DNA of 64,000 bases from an uncultured Lachnospiraceae bacterium (GTDB lineage Bacteria > Bacillota_A > Clostridia > Lachnospirales > Lachnospiraceae), in the NCBI GenBank assembly GCA_951801245.1, contig CATOMC010000001.1, positions 164,950-228,949 on the forward strand, given 5' to 3'. This document shows, in pieces, positions 36,227-46,608 of this stretch. How positions within the stretch are numbered: the stretch's first letter is position 1; each line of letters begins with the position of its first letter. The translations under genes were made by a program, and so were the position numbers. The notes below the pieces were generated by a model. The model did no database searches. It saw only the letters and a list, made by a program, of their open reading frames with translations, and was not told the DNA's origin.

Positions 36227-38953
36227 TCAGTTACCTGTCAACTGTTCGAATTCTTCTGCACTCATGAGTACTTTTCGGGGTTTGGTACCCTCTTCCTCCC
36301 CCACGACCCCTGCCTCACACAGTTGATCCATAATCCTGGCTGCCCTGTTAAATCCAATCTTGAACATACGCTGCAGCATACCGATGGAAGCCTTGTCTTT
36401 CTCAATGATAAAGCGGCCGGCTTCCGCAAAATATTCATCATACTCGCTGCCGCCTTCACCGCCGCCCGGGCCGGAGGACGGATTTTCACTGCCTATATTC
36501 TGAATCTGTTCTTCAATATCCTCACTGTAACTTTCGCCCTGCATCTGCTCCTTTAAGAAATCAACCACATCGGAAACCTCTTTGTCCGACACAAAGGCGC
36601 CCTGAACTCTGGCCGGTTTGGGGTATCCTTGCGGGTAGAAAAGCATATCTCCTTTGCCAAGCAACTTCTCTGCCCCTACCATATCCAGAATCGTGCGGGA
36701 ATCCACACCGCTGGAAACGGCAAAGGCCACCCGGCTTGGCATATTAGCCTTGATCAGGCCCGTAATAACATCCACGGAAGGTCTCTGGGTGGCAATGATC
36801 AGATGTATCCCGCAGGCTCTTGCAAGCTGCGCCAGACGGCAGATGGACTCTTCCACTTCCCCAGGAGATACCATCATCAGATCTGCCAGCTCATCCACTA
36901 TAATAAGTATCTGCGGCAGCCTGTCCGGTGCTCCCGGATCTTTTGCCGCCTGCATACTTTCTACTTTCTTATTATACCCCTTCAAATCCCGCACGTTAAA
37001 GTCGGCGAACTTCTTATAGCGCTCAGTCATTTCAGCGACGCCCCAGTGAAGCGCTGCCGCCGCCTTTTTGGGATCGGTCACCACCGGGATCAAAAGGTGC
37101 GGGATCCCGTTATAGACACTCAGCTCTACCACCTTAGGATCGATCATGATCAGCTTCACATCCTCAGGGTTCGCTTTATACAAAATTCCCATAATGATCG
37201 TATTGATACAGACAGACTTTCCGGAACCCGTGGCCCCGGCAATCAGCATATGCGGCATTTTGGCAATGTCTGTGACAACAGTCTGTCCGCCGATATCTTT
37301 ACCTACCGCAAAAGCCAGATTCGACGGGAACTGCTTAAATTCCTTAGACTCTACCAGATCCCTGAAAGCGACTGCCATATTTTCTTTGTTCGGCACCTCG
37401 ATCCCCACGGCCGCTTTGCCAGGGATCGGCGCCTCAATCCGGATATCCGTAGCCGCCAGATTCAGCTTGATATCATCTGCAAGGCCTACGATCTTACTGA
37501 CCTTGACTCCCTGCTCCGGCTGTAACTCATAGCGGGTCACGGAAGGCCCCTGGCTGTAATTGGTCACGGTTACCTTGACTCCGAAATTGGCCAGAGTCTG
37601 TTCCAGGCGGATGGCTGTCTCCTTCAGTTCCCTGTCGGCATTATTGCTGGCCTTGTTTTTGCCTCTGGCAAGCAGATCATAGGGCGGAAACTGATAGGTT
37701 TTCTTCGCATCTTCTCTTCTATGTATTTCCGGTCTGGCCGGTGCGCCTGCCCCCGCTGTCTGTGAAGCACCACTTCTTTGTGCCGACGGGCGTTCCCTTC
37801 CGGGTGTGGGCGGCATGCTGTTGCCCATCTGTCTCGTATAGGAATCCTGCGGTTTATGCGCCTCATACACAGGTTCAGCTTCCCTATAAGATTCGGAGAA
37901 GGACTGCCCCCTGTCAACCGGTTCTTCCTCTTCCGATTCGTTCCCTGATATCTGTAACTCATCAAGTGCATCAGATTCATGCGCAATATAATGATAAGAG
38001 TTCGCATCTCGTGCCGATATCCCAGCCTCCTCCTCATAGTCCTCCTTGTCAGAAGGATTCAGGGTTATCTCATGAATGTCATCTCTTGTTTTCTCATAAT
38101 TTTGTTTCTCTCTGTCCTTGTCAAGGGCCGTATCAATCATCACACCCGATACCTTCTTGTCCATACGCAGAAGCTTTTCGTTCTCCTTTTCTTCCTCACG
38201 TATCTTCCTGCGCTCTTCATCCCTGGCCCGCTTTTCTTCCTGTGCCTGTCTGCGTTCTCTGGCCCGTTCCTTTCGATAGGCGGCATCCTCCACGGAACGT
38301 TCATAGACCCGGCGGCCATGTTTCGCCACGCCGCCGATAAATGATTTCTCCGTGACCACCACCAGACAGATGATGACCAGAACCAGAATCGCCAGCACCG
38401 TCCCGACCATCCCCAAAAACTTGCAGGAAAAGTATGCTAACGATCCGGCCAGAATCCCGCCGCCGTTATGATGTTCACTGCACCTTGCATAGATCTCCAG
38501 GAACTGATAGTTCTCCGCGAGCGCAGGGTTTGCACTGAAAAATTCACATATCATACCGATCAGCACAAACAACACGCCGCCAGCCGCCAGCTTTCTGTTG
38601 GCAATACGGCTTCCCACATTGGACATGCCAAAGGCAATCATAAGGAAAATAATGACCGGCGCCACATATGCCGTCAGGCCAAAGATGCCAAACAGCACAT
38701 TACTCACCATATTGCCGACCTTACCCACGATGCCGAAATTGCATAGAAACAGGATCAGGGCAAGAGCGGCGAACACGATCAGCAGAATCTCATTACGGAT
38801 TGCCAGATCCATCGGCGGTGTCTGTTTCTTTCTGCCTGACGAAGTATTCCTGCCGGACCGGGCGCGCTCGGTGTTCGATCTTGTCGTATTTCTGCCCGTA
38901 GTATTGGTTGTTCTTTTCTTCGCAGTTGACTGTTTGTTCCCCTGCCCTGCCAT
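36227..38953 (-). CDS. DNA translocase FtsK/SpoIIIE
   Basis: A 908-residue DNA pump for chromosome segregation at division or into the forespore. About four N-terminal transmembrane helices (about 35-175) are followed by a long charged linker, the RecA-like motor with Walker [29 protein letters not shown] and [17 protein letters not shown], and the C-terminal gamma winged helix ([21 protein letters not shown]) that reads orientation sequences. ATG at 38953 has GGAGG seven bases upstream. TepA is encoded next door, as in Bacillus (tepA-spoIIIE). Confidence 0.95.
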   Translation of the reverse strand: MAGQGNKQSTAKKRTTNTTGRNTTRSNTERARSGRNTSSGRKKQTPPMDLAIRNEILLIVFAALALILFLCNFGIVGKVGNMVSNVLFGIFGLTAYVAPVIIFLMIAFGMSNVGSRIANRKLAAGGVLFVLIGMICEFFSANPALAENYQFLEIYARCSEHHNGGGILAGSLAYFSCKFLGMVGTVLAILVLVIICLVVVTEKSFIGGVAKHGRRVYERSVEDAAYRKERARERRQAQEEKRARDEERRKIREEEKENEKLLRMDKKVSGVMIDTALDKDREKQNYEKTRDDIHEITLNPSDKEDYEEEAGISARDANSYHYIAHESDALDELQISGNESEEEEPVDRGQSFSESYREAEPVYEAHKPQDSYTRQMGNSMPPTPGRERPSAQRSGASQTAGAGAPARPEIHRREDAKKTYQFPPYDLLARGKNKASNNADRELKETAIRLEQTLANFGVKVTVTNYSQGPSVTRYELQPEQGVKVSKIVGLADDIKLNLAATDIRIEAPIPGKAAVGIEVPNKENMAVAFRDLVESKEFKQFPSNLAFAVGKDIGGQTVVTDIAKMPHMLIAGATGSGKSVCINTIIMGILYKANPEDVKLIMIDPKVVELSVYNGIPHLLIPVVTDPKKAAAALHWGVAEMTERYKKFADFNVRDLKGYNKKVESMQAAKDPGAPDRLPQILIIVDELADLMMVSPGEVEESICRLAQLARACGIHLIIATQRPSVDVITGLIKANMPSRVAFAVSSGVDSRTILDMVGAEKLLGKGDMLFYPQGYPKPARVQGAFVSDKEVSDVVDFLKEQMQGESYSEDIEEQIQNIGSENPSSGPGGGEGGSEYDEYFAEAGRFIIEKDKASIGMLQRMFKIGFNRAARIMDQLCEAGVVGEEEGTKPRKVLMSAEEFEQLTGN

Positions 38954-39059
38954 GATAATGCCTCCAAATATCCTTCGTTTATCCATAAAACTCGAAAGAA
39001 CTGCTTATTTTCATCCTAACCCATCTTAGTATAGCATTTTCGTTTTGTGTTGTCATCCC

Positions 39060-39824
39060 TTATTTTGTGTCTGCCTTTTTCTTAGCCACCATATCATGGA
39101 GCATGGCGATGGCATCACGGATTCCACCCACCTCACAGATGATCCCTTCCTCCACGGCTTCCCGGCCTACCAGCACGGTGCCTACATCTTTGGTGAGCAT
39201 CCCGGTCTCCATCATCAGCTCTTCCAGACGCGGTTTCGCTATCTTACAATGGCCGCATACAAATCCCGTGATACGGTTCTGAATTTGCTTAAAATAGTCA
39301 AATGTCTGCTGCACCCCGATCACCATACCGCTTAACCGTACTGGATGGATGACCATCGTCCCGGTGGGTACAATATAAGAATAGTCCGTGCTCACGGCAA
39401 TCGGCACGCCAATGGAATGACTTCCGCCAAGCACCAACGACACGGTGGGCTTACTGATTGAAGCGATCATCTCCGCAATAGCAAGACCCGCTTCCACATC
39501 GCCGCCCATGGTATTTAATAAGATCAGCACACCGTCGATTTCTTCGCTGTCCTCAATCGCCGCAAGCTGTGGCAGAATATGCTCATACTTGGTAGTCTTT
39601 GACGAACTTCCCAGATTATCATGCCCTTCAATCTCTCCGATGATAGAGATCAGATGTATCTTATGATGATCTTTATTTTCATCTAACGTCACCTGTCCCA
39701 CATTCTCGATCCGTTCGTCTTTATGTTTCTCCTTATCACGCTTTTCTTCCGGATTCTTCTCTTTATCCCTGTCATCATTACCTTTTCTGTGACAGTCTTT
39801 GCCCTTTTGATTGTTATTTCCCAT
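39060..39824 (-). CDS. TepA-like ClpP-class serine protease
   Basis: A 254-residue ClpP-fold protein. The first 55 residues are a highly charged tail rich in Lys, Asp and Glu. The nucleophile is Ser137 in LGGSHSIGVP and the His160 in MVIHPVR follows at the ClpP spacing; NTMGGDVEAGLAIAE is also conserved. The closest known type is TepA (YmfB) of Bacillus, a protease linked to protein export and spore germination, which is also encoded beside spoIIIE. The start ATG has GGAGGG. Confidence 0.85.
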   Translation of the reverse strand: MGNNNQKGKDCHRKGNDDRDKEKNPEEKRDKEKHKDERIENVGQVTLDENKDHHKIHLISIIGEIEGHDNLGSSSKTTKYEHILPQLAAIEDSEEIDGVLILLNTMGGDVEAGLAIAEMIASISKPTVSLVLGGSHSIGVPIAVSTDYSYIVPTGTMVIHPVRLSGMVIGVQQTFDYFKQIQNRITGFVCGHCKIAKPRLEELMMETGMLTKDVGTVLVGREAVEEGIICEVGGIRDAIAMLHDMVAKKKADTK

Positions 39825-39869
39825 GCTGTCCCTCCATCATAAACCAAGCTTCCAATTTCCTATTATCAT

Positions 39870-39898
39870 AAAAAAAGAGAACCACTCAGTGATTCTCT
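39870..39898 (-). terminator. Rho-independent terminator after membrane protein gene
   Basis: AGAGAACCAC (39876-39885) pairs with GTGATTCTCT (39889-39898) with one wobble, loop TCA. Seven or more U residues follow on the minus strand. It ends the transcript carrying the membrane protein at 39932-41389. Confidence 0.9.
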
Positions 39899-39931
39899 AA
39901 TAGTCTGTCTCTGTTTCGTTAAAACTATTCC

Positions 39932-41389
39932 TTAAAGATCGAAATCGTCTTTCTCATCCACTTCAATATCAAATTTCATATCTTCCGGAGCCACCTTATA
40001 CTCATAATCCATCTCCCGCTTCACATGCTTCTTGGGTAATGGCAACGGATTTTCGATAAAACGGGACTTTTCTTCCACAGGTGCGGCCGCATTAATTTCT
40101 TCAATCTTAGCCTGCATCACCAGATCGTTGCCGCCCATGATACAGTTCTGCAGACCAAGCCCTGCCAGTACACACCATATAAACAGTGCAACTGTTCCAT
40201 AGGGAAGGACCCCGTATCCCGTCATAGGCGTCGGGACCGTACAGACGCACAAAAGCACCCACAACATATAATTCTGTTCCTTTTTGCTTCTTTTAAACTC
40301 AAATACCAGAAATGAAGCCGCCGCAATGAGCAAAATATTGATCGGAAAATCCAGCATAAACTGCTCCATGCAGGCGAGTATGCTTCCCGAAAACCTGCTC
40401 AGATAAAAATTCTCCCATGCGGATAACTCCGTCATATACTCTGTTCCATAACCAATGGCGTCCACCCCGAAAGATGCGAAAAAGGCCGCCACGCAGGAAC
40501 AAACCGTCACCAGAAACAGGAAGACATTCTGCCTTGCCGCGACAGCAGGCAGGCTTTCATCCTGCTCCTTTTTCCCGGTGAAAATGCCCGCCAGCAAAAA
40601 AAGCAGGGTAATGAATCTCACATCCAGATAAATAAAGATGCCAAGTACAATGCCCAAAAGTACAAAAATCCAGACACAAAACCCTTTTCCATATACATGC
40701 CGGCAGTAATCTTTCACAAATCTCACGGTCAGATACATGCCCAGAAGATAGAGCAGGAAAAAGAGGCATTCCGGATCTATCACGCCGATCCTGCTCACAT
40801 AAGCACCGGAAAAAGCCATATACATAAGCGTCACACAGGCAGGCAGTCTCCCCGCCGCCTTTCTGACCACAAGATAGCATAACACAAGTGACACAATCTG
40901 TATAAAAGCCTGCAAAAACAAAGCCGATGCGATCTTATTCCCCAGAAAAGACATCACGGCAGAAAGACAGGCCACATAAAGATACCCGATACCATGCACC
41001 AGAGGCGTGATCTCCTCACCGGCCTTGACAAGCGCCCTCTCGAAATATTCAGATTCCATGTTTCCCAGCATACTATCGTTAGAAAGCAGCACGGCATGAA
41101 GCCGGTACAAGGTGCCAAATACGAAACAAAAAGCTGCCGTAAAAGCCTCCAGCATTGCCAGGGTATGCTCCTGGATCGTGTATTTGGTACGGATCTTGCG
41201 GGAAATCACCCGAAGCAGTGCATAGATACCCAAAAGCAGCGGAAATATCAAAAATACACCTGCCTGTGCCAGGGGCGCCGGGATATATCTCTCCCACAAA
41301 GTAAAGCCTGCGAACGCGAGCATCGTCACACAAAGCCCTGCATAGAGCACCCAAAGCACATAGCTAAACCATGTTTTACGGTAAGTCAT
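39932..41389 (-). CDS. Multi-spanning membrane protein, glycosyltransferase-39-like topology
   Basis: A 485-residue protein with about 11 predicted transmembrane helices and a charged cytosolic C-terminus (from about residue 415). An acidic loop after the second or third helix contains SMLGNMESEYFERALV. The overall layout (many helices, first outer loop with acidic residues) resembles PMT/ArnT-like glycosyltransferases, but no diagnostic motif is seen, so the function is left open. It starts 18 bases after metY's stop on the same strand, with AAGGATG as ribosome site. Confidence 0.6.
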   Translation of the reverse strand: MTYRKTWFSYVLWVLYAGLCVTMLAFAGFTLWERYIPAPLAQAGVFLIFPLLLGIYALLRVISRKIRTKYTIQEHTLAMLEAFTAAFCFVFGTLYRLHAVLLSNDSMLGNMESEYFERALVKAGEEITPLVHGIGYLYVACLSAVMSFLGNKIASALFLQAFIQIVSLVLCYLVVRKAAGRLPACVTLMYMAFSGAYVSRIGVIDPECLFFLLYLLGMYLTVRFVKDYCRHVYGKGFCVWIFVLLGIVLGIFIYLDVRFITLLFLLAGIFTGKKEQDESLPAVAARQNVFLFLVTVCSCVAAFFASFGVDAIGYGTEYMTELSAWENFYLSRFSGSILACMEQFMLDFPINILLIAAASFLVFEFKRSKKEQNYMLWVLLCVCTVPTPMTGYGVLPYGTVALFIWCVLAGLGLQNCIMGGNDLVMQAKIEEINAAAPVEEKSRFIENPLPLPKKHVKREMDYEYKVAPEDMKFDIEVDEKDDFDL

Positions 41390-41407
41390 ATCTTACATCC
41401 TTTTCTG

Positions 41408-42679
41408 TTAGATGTGGAAAAGAGCCTGCTCAAGATCTCCGATAATGTCGTCAATATGCTCTATGCCCACCGAGAGGCGAATCATATCAGGCGCCACACC
41501 GGCTTCTTTGAGCTGCTCGTCATTCATCTGTCTGTGCGTATGACTGGCCGGATGCAGCACACTGGTCCTTGCATCTGCCACATGGGTGACGATGGCCGCA
41601 AGCTTCAGATGATCCATCAGCTCAGCCGCCGCTTTTCTGCCGCCTTTTAGCCCAAAAGAAATCACACCGCAGGTACCATTCGGCATATATTTGCGCGCAA
41701 GTTCATAATAGCGGTTCCCTTTCAGTCCCGGATAATTTACCCAGGCAACCTTCTCATGCGCCTCCAGATATTGGGCACATCTTTGTGCATTATAGCAGTG
41801 CCGCTCCATACGAAGAGGCAGAGTCTCCAGTCCCACGTTTAACAAAAAAGCATTTTGAGGCGCCTGAATGGAACCCAGATCCCGCATTAACTGCGTGGTG
41901 GCTTTTGTAATATAGGCGCCCTTGCCGAATTTCTCTGTATAGGTAACCCCGTGATAGGATTCATCCGGCGTACAAAGCCCCGGGAACTTTTGGGGATATG
42001 CCGCCCAGTCAAAGTTGCCGGAATCCACGATACACCCGCCCACGGACATGGCATGTCCATCCATATATTTAGTCGTGGAGTGCGTCACGATATCCGCTCC
42101 CCAGACAAAAGGATTGCAGTTGATGGGCGTTGCAAACGTATTATCCACAATGAGCGGTACCTGATGTGTATGTGCCAGTCTTGCAAATTTCTCGATATCC
42201 AGAACAACCAGTGCCGGATTGGCTATGGTTTCTGCCAACACACACTTCGTATTCTCCTGAAAAGCTCCTGCCAGTTCTTCTTCGGAAGCATCAGGATCTA
42301 CCACCGTACACGAAATCCCCATCTTTTTCATGGTGCAGGTCAGAAGATTGAAAGTGCCGCCGTATATAGTAGAGGCCATCACCACATGATCGCCGGCCTC
42401 ACAGATATTAAATACCGCATAATAATTAGCGGCCTGTCCGGAAGATGTAAGCATGGCTGCCACGCCGCCTTCCAGTTCGCAGATCTTCTGCGCCACATAA
42501 TCATTGGTCGGATTCTGCAGCCTGGTATAGAAATACCCGCTTTCCTCCAGATCAAAGAGCCTTCCCATCTGCTCGGAACTCTCATATTTGAATGTTGTGC
42601 TCTGATAAATCGGCAGAACACGCGGTTCCCCGTTTCCCGGCTTCCAGCCTGACTGTATACAGATCGTTTCCTTTTTCAT
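41408..42679 (-). CDS. metY: O-acetylhomoserine sulfhydrylase / aminocarboxypropyltransferase
   Basis: A 423-residue PLP enzyme of the Cys/Met metabolism class. It makes homocysteine from O-acetylhomoserine and sulfide. PLP is bound by the Lys in DIVTHSTTKYMDGH (about residue 210), and the long insertion with FPGLCTPDESYHGVTY is typical of MetY rather than MetB. It may supply the homocysteine methylated by the MetH-like enzyme at the left edge. A GGAGGG ribosome site precedes the ATG. No SAM riboswitch is visible in the short upstream gap. Confidence 0.93.
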   Translation of the reverse strand: MKKETICIQSGWKPGNGEPRVLPIYQSTTFKYESSEQMGRLFDLEESGYFYTRLQNPTNDYVAQKICELEGGVAAMLTSSGQAANYYAVFNICEAGDHVVMASTIYGGTFNLLTCTMKKMGISCTVVDPDASEEELAGAFQENTKCVLAETIANPALVVLDIEKFARLAHTHQVPLIVDNTFATPINCNPFVWGADIVTHSTTKYMDGHAMSVGGCIVDSGNFDWAAYPQKFPGLCTPDESYHGVTYTEKFGKGAYITKATTQLMRDLGSIQAPQNAFLLNVGLETLPLRMERHCYNAQRCAQYLEAHEKVAWVNYPGLKGNRYYELARKYMPNGTCGVISFGLKGGRKAAAELMDHLKLAAIVTHVADARTSVLHPASHTHRQMNDEQLKEAGVAPDMIRLSVGIEHIDDIIGDLEQALFHI

Positions 42680-42721
42680 CCTGCCCTCCGTGATCTTGCA
42701 CCGTTGTCTCTATCCTGTGCT

Positions 42722-43450
42722 CTACTCGTCCCAGTTATGATATACTGCCTGCACATCGTCATCTTCATCCAGCATATCAAGTGTACGCTGTAAGTTCTTG
42801 ATAGCCGTCTCGTCCGTCAGTTCCACCCAGTTTTGGGGGATCATGGTCACTTCGGAAGAAATCGGTTCGATGCCCGCTTCTTTCAACGCGGCATCCACCT
42901 CACTCCACTGATCCGGATCCGTGTAAATCTCATAACTGTCCTCTTCCTCCTGAAAATCCTCCGCTCCTGCATCGAGAGCCGTCATCATAAGGTCATCCGC
43001 CTCCATATCACACTCTTCTTTGTCGATGATGATGAGGCCTTTCTTATCAAACATAAAGGAGACACAGCCCTGGGTACCGATACTGCCCTGCCCTTTGGTA
43101 AATGCACTCCTCACATTGGCGGCCGTACGATTGGTGTTATCCGTCAGCGCATCCACGATAATGGCGATCCCATTCGGCCCGTATCCCTCATAAGTCACAT
43201 ATTTATAGTTCACATTGCCGCCCTCACCGGCCGCTTTCTTGATCCCTCTGTCAATGGTATCATTGGGCATATTGTTGGCCTTGGCCTTGGCGATGACCTG
43301 CGCCAGCTTAAAGTTATTGGCCGGATCGGGTCCTCCCTCTTTGACTGCTACAGCAATCTCTCTGCCGATGATGGTGAAGATCTTACCCTTCGCGGCATCG
43401 TTTTTCTCTTTTTTGTGTTTAATATTCGCAAATTTTGAATGTCCTGACAT
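42722..43450 (-). CDS. yebC: YebC/PmpR-family protein
   Basis: A 242-residue protein of the YebC/PmpR/TACO1 family, starting with the signature MSGHSKFANIKHKKEKNDAA. Members were described as DNA-binding regulators and more recently as factors that relieve ribosome stalling at proline runs. NMPNDTIDRGIKKAAGEGG and GPNGIAIIVDALTDN are conserved. It lies upstream of metY and downstream of the CNNM-like gene on the same strand. Confidence 0.95.
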   Translation of the reverse strand: MSGHSKFANIKHKKEKNDAAKGKIFTIIGREIAVAVKEGGPDPANNFKLAQVIAKAKANNMPNDTIDRGIKKAAGEGGNVNYKYVTYEGYGPNGIAIIVDALTDNTNRTAANVRSAFTKGQGSIGTQGCVSFMFDKKGLIIIDKEECDMEADDLMMTALDAGAEDFQEEEDSYEIYTDPDQWSEVDAALKEAGIEPISSEVTMIPQNWVELTDETAIKNLQRTLDMLDEDDDVQAVYHNWDE

Positions 43451-43488
43451 GTATTGTTTACCATCCTTTCTTTCGATTCCCTATCATA

Positions 43489-44910
43489 TCATTTTTTCTT
43501 CTTTTGTTCAACCTCAGTCTCTGCGGAAAGAAGCGGTTCTTCCACTTCTTTTCTGGCAAGTATACTCTGGATCATATGCTCTTTTACTTCCATAATCCGG
43601 AAGGTGTAGCCCTCGTATGTAAATTCGAAATCCTCTCCCTCCTCGGGAATATGCTCCAGCCTCGAGATCACGAAGCCGTTCACTGTGTCAAAGGGTTCAT
43701 CCTCAAAGCTGATCTGCAGCTTTTCTTCCAGTTCCTCCAAGGGCATCATGCCCTGTATGACATATTTGTCCGTGCCGCTCTCCTTGATATAGGTAGCATC
43801 CACATCGTATTCATCCTGAATATTACCAACAATCTCCTCCAGTATATCCTCAAGCGCCACAAGTCCTGCCGTCTGTCCGTATTCGTCTATGACGATGACC
43901 ATCTGAATCTTTTCCTTCTGCATGACCTGGAACAGATCGTTGATCTTGCGCTTCTCTGTGATAAAACGCGGCTCTCTGAGCAGTCCCTTGATCTTGCCGA
44001 TAGGTCTGTTCTTCATCTTTTCATTCATCTGCATACGCATAACGTCTTTCAGATGCAGAATCCCCACGATGTGATCGATGGTGCCGTCATAGACCGGGAA
44101 ACGGCTGTTATGCGCTTCCACAATAAAAGCCGCCGCATCCTGCAGGGTCATGGTGCAGTCCATCGCGATCAGGTTATTGCGGTTGATCATGATATCTTTG
44201 GCTTCCTTATCTCCGTACTCAAAGATGTTTGTGATCATCTCCGCTTCACTGGCATGTAAGATACCCTGTTCATGGCCCACATTGACCATGGAGAGGATTT
44301 CTTCTTCCGTCACGTCTTCCCTGTCGTCCGCATCCCGCACGCCAAACAGGCGAAGAAGTATTCTGGCGCTTCCGGAAACAAGTGCGCAGAAAGGCGTCAC
44401 GATCCTTACATAATAGTAAAAGGGCGTTATCAGTAAGGAAATCCATATATCCGGATGTTTTGATGCTGCTTTTTTCGGTACCATCACGCCGATGGTCATG
44501 ATTATGTATAAGAGAAAGACCGTTGCGGCAATAGCTGTAATCCCTGCAAGTAACTGACTCTGCCATCTCAATAGTCCGGCCGCTTTCCCCATCATCTGCC
44601 TGGAAATCAGAAACGTAAAATACGTATTGAGCCGGTATAAAATAAAGGCTCCCAGCAAAAGATTGATCGCCACAACGCCAAGCTGTGTAGCAGTGGCATA
44701 CCTTGCATGATGATCCAACATGTAGGTAAGCCTTGCCTGCCGTCTGGGGGAAGCCCCGGTCTGCACGGACTCCTCACCTTCCCCGTTTTCCTCTCTCTCG
44801 ATCACTTTGCGGTTCTGCATGGCCGAACTAAAACCATAAAACATCATTTCCAAAAGGAGCATAACAAGAAACCATATCATACTGTTACTGCCCGAGGCAC
44901 CATCTTCCAT
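43489..44910 (-). CDS. CNNM/CorC-like membrane protein with CBS domains
   Basis: A 473-residue protein of the hemolysin-family (CNNM/CorC, DUF21) type. About three to four transmembrane helices (about 10-30, 75-100, 120-150, 165-185) are followed by a pair of CBS domains (about 220-340, containing MINRNNLIAMDCTMTLQDAA and VVIDEYGQTAGLVALEDILEEIVG) and a C-terminal CorC_HlyC domain. These proteins handle magnesium or other divalent ions. It ends in a Lys run. It precedes yebC by 38 bases. Confidence 0.9.
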   Translation of the reverse strand: MEDGASGSNSMIWFLVMLLLEMMFYGFSSAMQNRKVIEREENGEGEESVQTGASPRRQARLTYMLDHHARYATATQLGVVAINLLLGAFILYRLNTYFTFLISRQMMGKAAGLLRWQSQLLAGITAIAATVFLLYIIMTIGVMVPKKAASKHPDIWISLLITPFYYYVRIVTPFCALVSGSARILLRLFGVRDADDREDVTEEEILSMVNVGHEQGILHASEAEMITNIFEYGDKEAKDIMINRNNLIAMDCTMTLQDAAAFIVEAHNSRFPVYDGTIDHIVGILHLKDVMRMQMNEKMKNRPIGKIKGLLREPRFITEKRKINDLFQVMQKEKIQMVIVIDEYGQTAGLVALEDILEEIVGNIQDEYDVDATYIKESGTDKYVIQGMMPLEELEEKLQISFEDEPFDTVNGFVISRLEHIPEEGEDFEFTYEGYTFRIMEVKEHMIQSILARKEVEEPLLSAETEVEQKKKK

Positions 44911-44991
44911 AAACTATTATTCCCTTTCTTTTTCAATATTTTCCTATACCAATATAGCAAGGATTGTCATACGTGTCAAATGCCAGCCGTC

Positions 44992-45339
44992 CTATGTACC
45001 CAGTTCCAGGCTGATCATCAGTCCTTCATTGACTGCCTTCATAATATCCTGATCCAGATGACAGACTCTGTCTTTCAACCGCTGCTTATCGATCGTGCGA
45101 AGCTGTTCCAATAAGATCACCGAATCCTTGACCATATCATACTTGCGCGCATTTAGTTCTATGTGGGTAGGGAGTTTTGCTTTGTTCATCTTAGAGGTGA
45201 TCGCCGCACAGATCACTGTCGGACTATGTTTGTTCCCTACATCATTCTGTATGATGAGCACCGGACGCACGCCGCCCTGTTCAGAGCCGATGACCGGCCT
45301 TAAGTCTGCATAATAAATATCTCCTCTTCTCATTACCAT
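44992..45339 (-). CDS. MazF/NdoA-like mRNA interferase without adjacent antitoxin
   Basis: A 115-residue PemK/MazF-fold toxin, [21 protein letters not shown], with [14 protein letters not shown] and ICAAITSKM typical of EndoA (NdoA) of Bacillus, an RNase cutting at UACAU. In Bacillus the antitoxin gene ndoAI lies between alr and ndoA. Here the alr stop and this start are only about 70 bases apart, leaving no room for an antitoxin gene. Either the antitoxin is elsewhere or the protein acts without it. The ATG is supported by AAAGGAAG. Confidence 0.88.
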   Translation of the reverse strand: MVMRRGDIYYADLRPVIGSEQGGVRPVLIIQNDVGNKHSPTVICAAITSKMNKAKLPTHIELNARKYDMVKDSVILLEQLRTIDKQRLKDRVCHLDQDIMKAVNEGLMISLELGT

Positions 45340-45411
45340 ACACTTCCTTTGATTAATCTAGCAATCCATGTGATTTCCAGCAATAGTATTGCCAGTTTCT
45401 CCAAAGGGTAA

Positions 45412-46587
45412 TCAGTCATTATAATAATCTTTTGCAGCCACCACTTTTCCTTCTCTTACATATACTCTGGGAATCCGCTTCCCAAGATCACAGGCAAGTT
45501 CATAATTGATCCTGCCGGAAAGGTCCCCTAACAGTTCCATCGTGATCTCCTCGTCCCCGTCTCTTCCGATCAGCGTCACCGCATCCCCCTGTGCCGCCTC
45601 CGGTATCCGACTCACATCCACCATAAACTGATCCATGCAGACTCTGCCAAGGATCGGGGCCTTCTTTCCTCTGATCAGCACATATCCTTTTCCGGAGAGG
45701 CTTCTTGGATAACCGTCCCCGTATCCAACCGGTATGGTGGCGATAATTGTTGTCCTGTCGGTGACATAGGTACCGCCGTAGCTTACGGGCACGCCGGCTT
45801 CCACTTCTTTCAGATACACGATCCGGCTCTTTAAGGAAAGCGCCGGTTTGAGCGAAATACTGTCCCTGGAAACTTCCGCCGAGGGCCACAGGCCATAGAG
45901 CGTGATACCTGCCCGGACCGCGTCCAGATTTGCTTCCGGCAGTTCCAGAATCCCTGCGCTGTTAGAGCAATGTCTGACGGGGATATGACAGCCCAGTCTG
46001 GTCTCTATCTGCTGCACGAACATCAGGAAGCTTAAAAGCTGCTTTCTAGCAGAAGTCTTATCCGCCTCATCCGCCCTTGCAAAATGCGTAAAGATGCCTT
46101 CTACCTCGATGCCTTCCATATGGATAAGTTCTTCCATAAACCGAAGCCCGTTTTCATCCGGCCTAATCCCCACTCTCGTCATACCGGTATCCACTTTCAC
46201 ATGGACACGGACATTTTTGCCGACTCTTCCGGCACAGGCCGCCAGTTCTCTCACACTGTCTGAGCGAAACACTGCCGGTCTGATCTCCTGGCGTATCAGT
46301 TCCTCATAGCTTAAGGGAAAAGTATATCCCAGTATCAGAATCGGTTTCTTAAGTCCCGCCCGCTTTAAGATAAAGGCTTCTTCCGCGGTGGCTACCGCAT
46401 AGCCCGACACATAAGAAAGACTCTCCAGTTCCCGGCCAATCGGTATGGCGCCATGACCGTAACCATCGGTCTTGATGACACCCATCATCTTCGTATCCGG
46501 CGAAATCTTCTGATGCATCTGTTCCATATTATAGCGGACGGCATCCAGATCCACCGCCGCATATACTCTCTGATAGTTTTCTAACAT
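45412..46587 (-). CDS. alr: Alanine racemase
   Basis: A 391-residue PLP enzyme that converts L- to D-alanine for cell-wall synthesis. The PLP Lys is K39 in GVIKTDGYGHGA, and the catalytic Tyr region VPVSYGGTYVT is present near residue 265. It starts at ATG 46587, preceded by GGAGG. It follows nnr by 21 bases, an arrangement common in Bacillota (nnr-alr-mazF). Confidence 0.95.
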   Translation of the reverse strand: MLENYQRVYAAVDLDAVRYNMEQMHQKISPDTKMMGVIKTDGYGHGAIPIGRELESLSYVSGYAVATAEEAFILKRAGLKKPILILGYTFPLSYEELIRQEIRPAVFRSDSVRELAACAGRVGKNVRVHVKVDTGMTRVGIRPDENGLRFMEELIHMEGIEVEGIFTHFARADEADKTSARKQLLSFLMFVQQIETRLGCHIPVRHCSNSAGILELPEANLDAVRAGITLYGLWPSAEVSRDSISLKPALSLKSRIVYLKEVEAGVPVSYGGTYVTDRTTIIATIPVGYGDGYPRSLSGKGYVLIRGKKAPILGRVCMDQFMVDVSRIPEAAQGDAVTLIGRDGDEEITMELLGDLSGRINYELACDLGKRIPRVYVREGKVVAAKDYYND

Positions 46588-46608
46588 AGTTTCCTCCATC
46601 CCAACGGA

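Noticed and set aside
36629..37525. A 298-codon plus-strand open frame
   Set aside because: It lies antisense to the conserved FtsK motor domain, its product is rich in His, Arg and Cys with no known motif, and it has no ribosome site. It is a shadow of the real gene.
41390..42760. SAM riboswitch or T-box upstream of metY
   Set aside because: The gap upstream of metY is about 40 bases, too short, and no conserved riboswitch core is seen.
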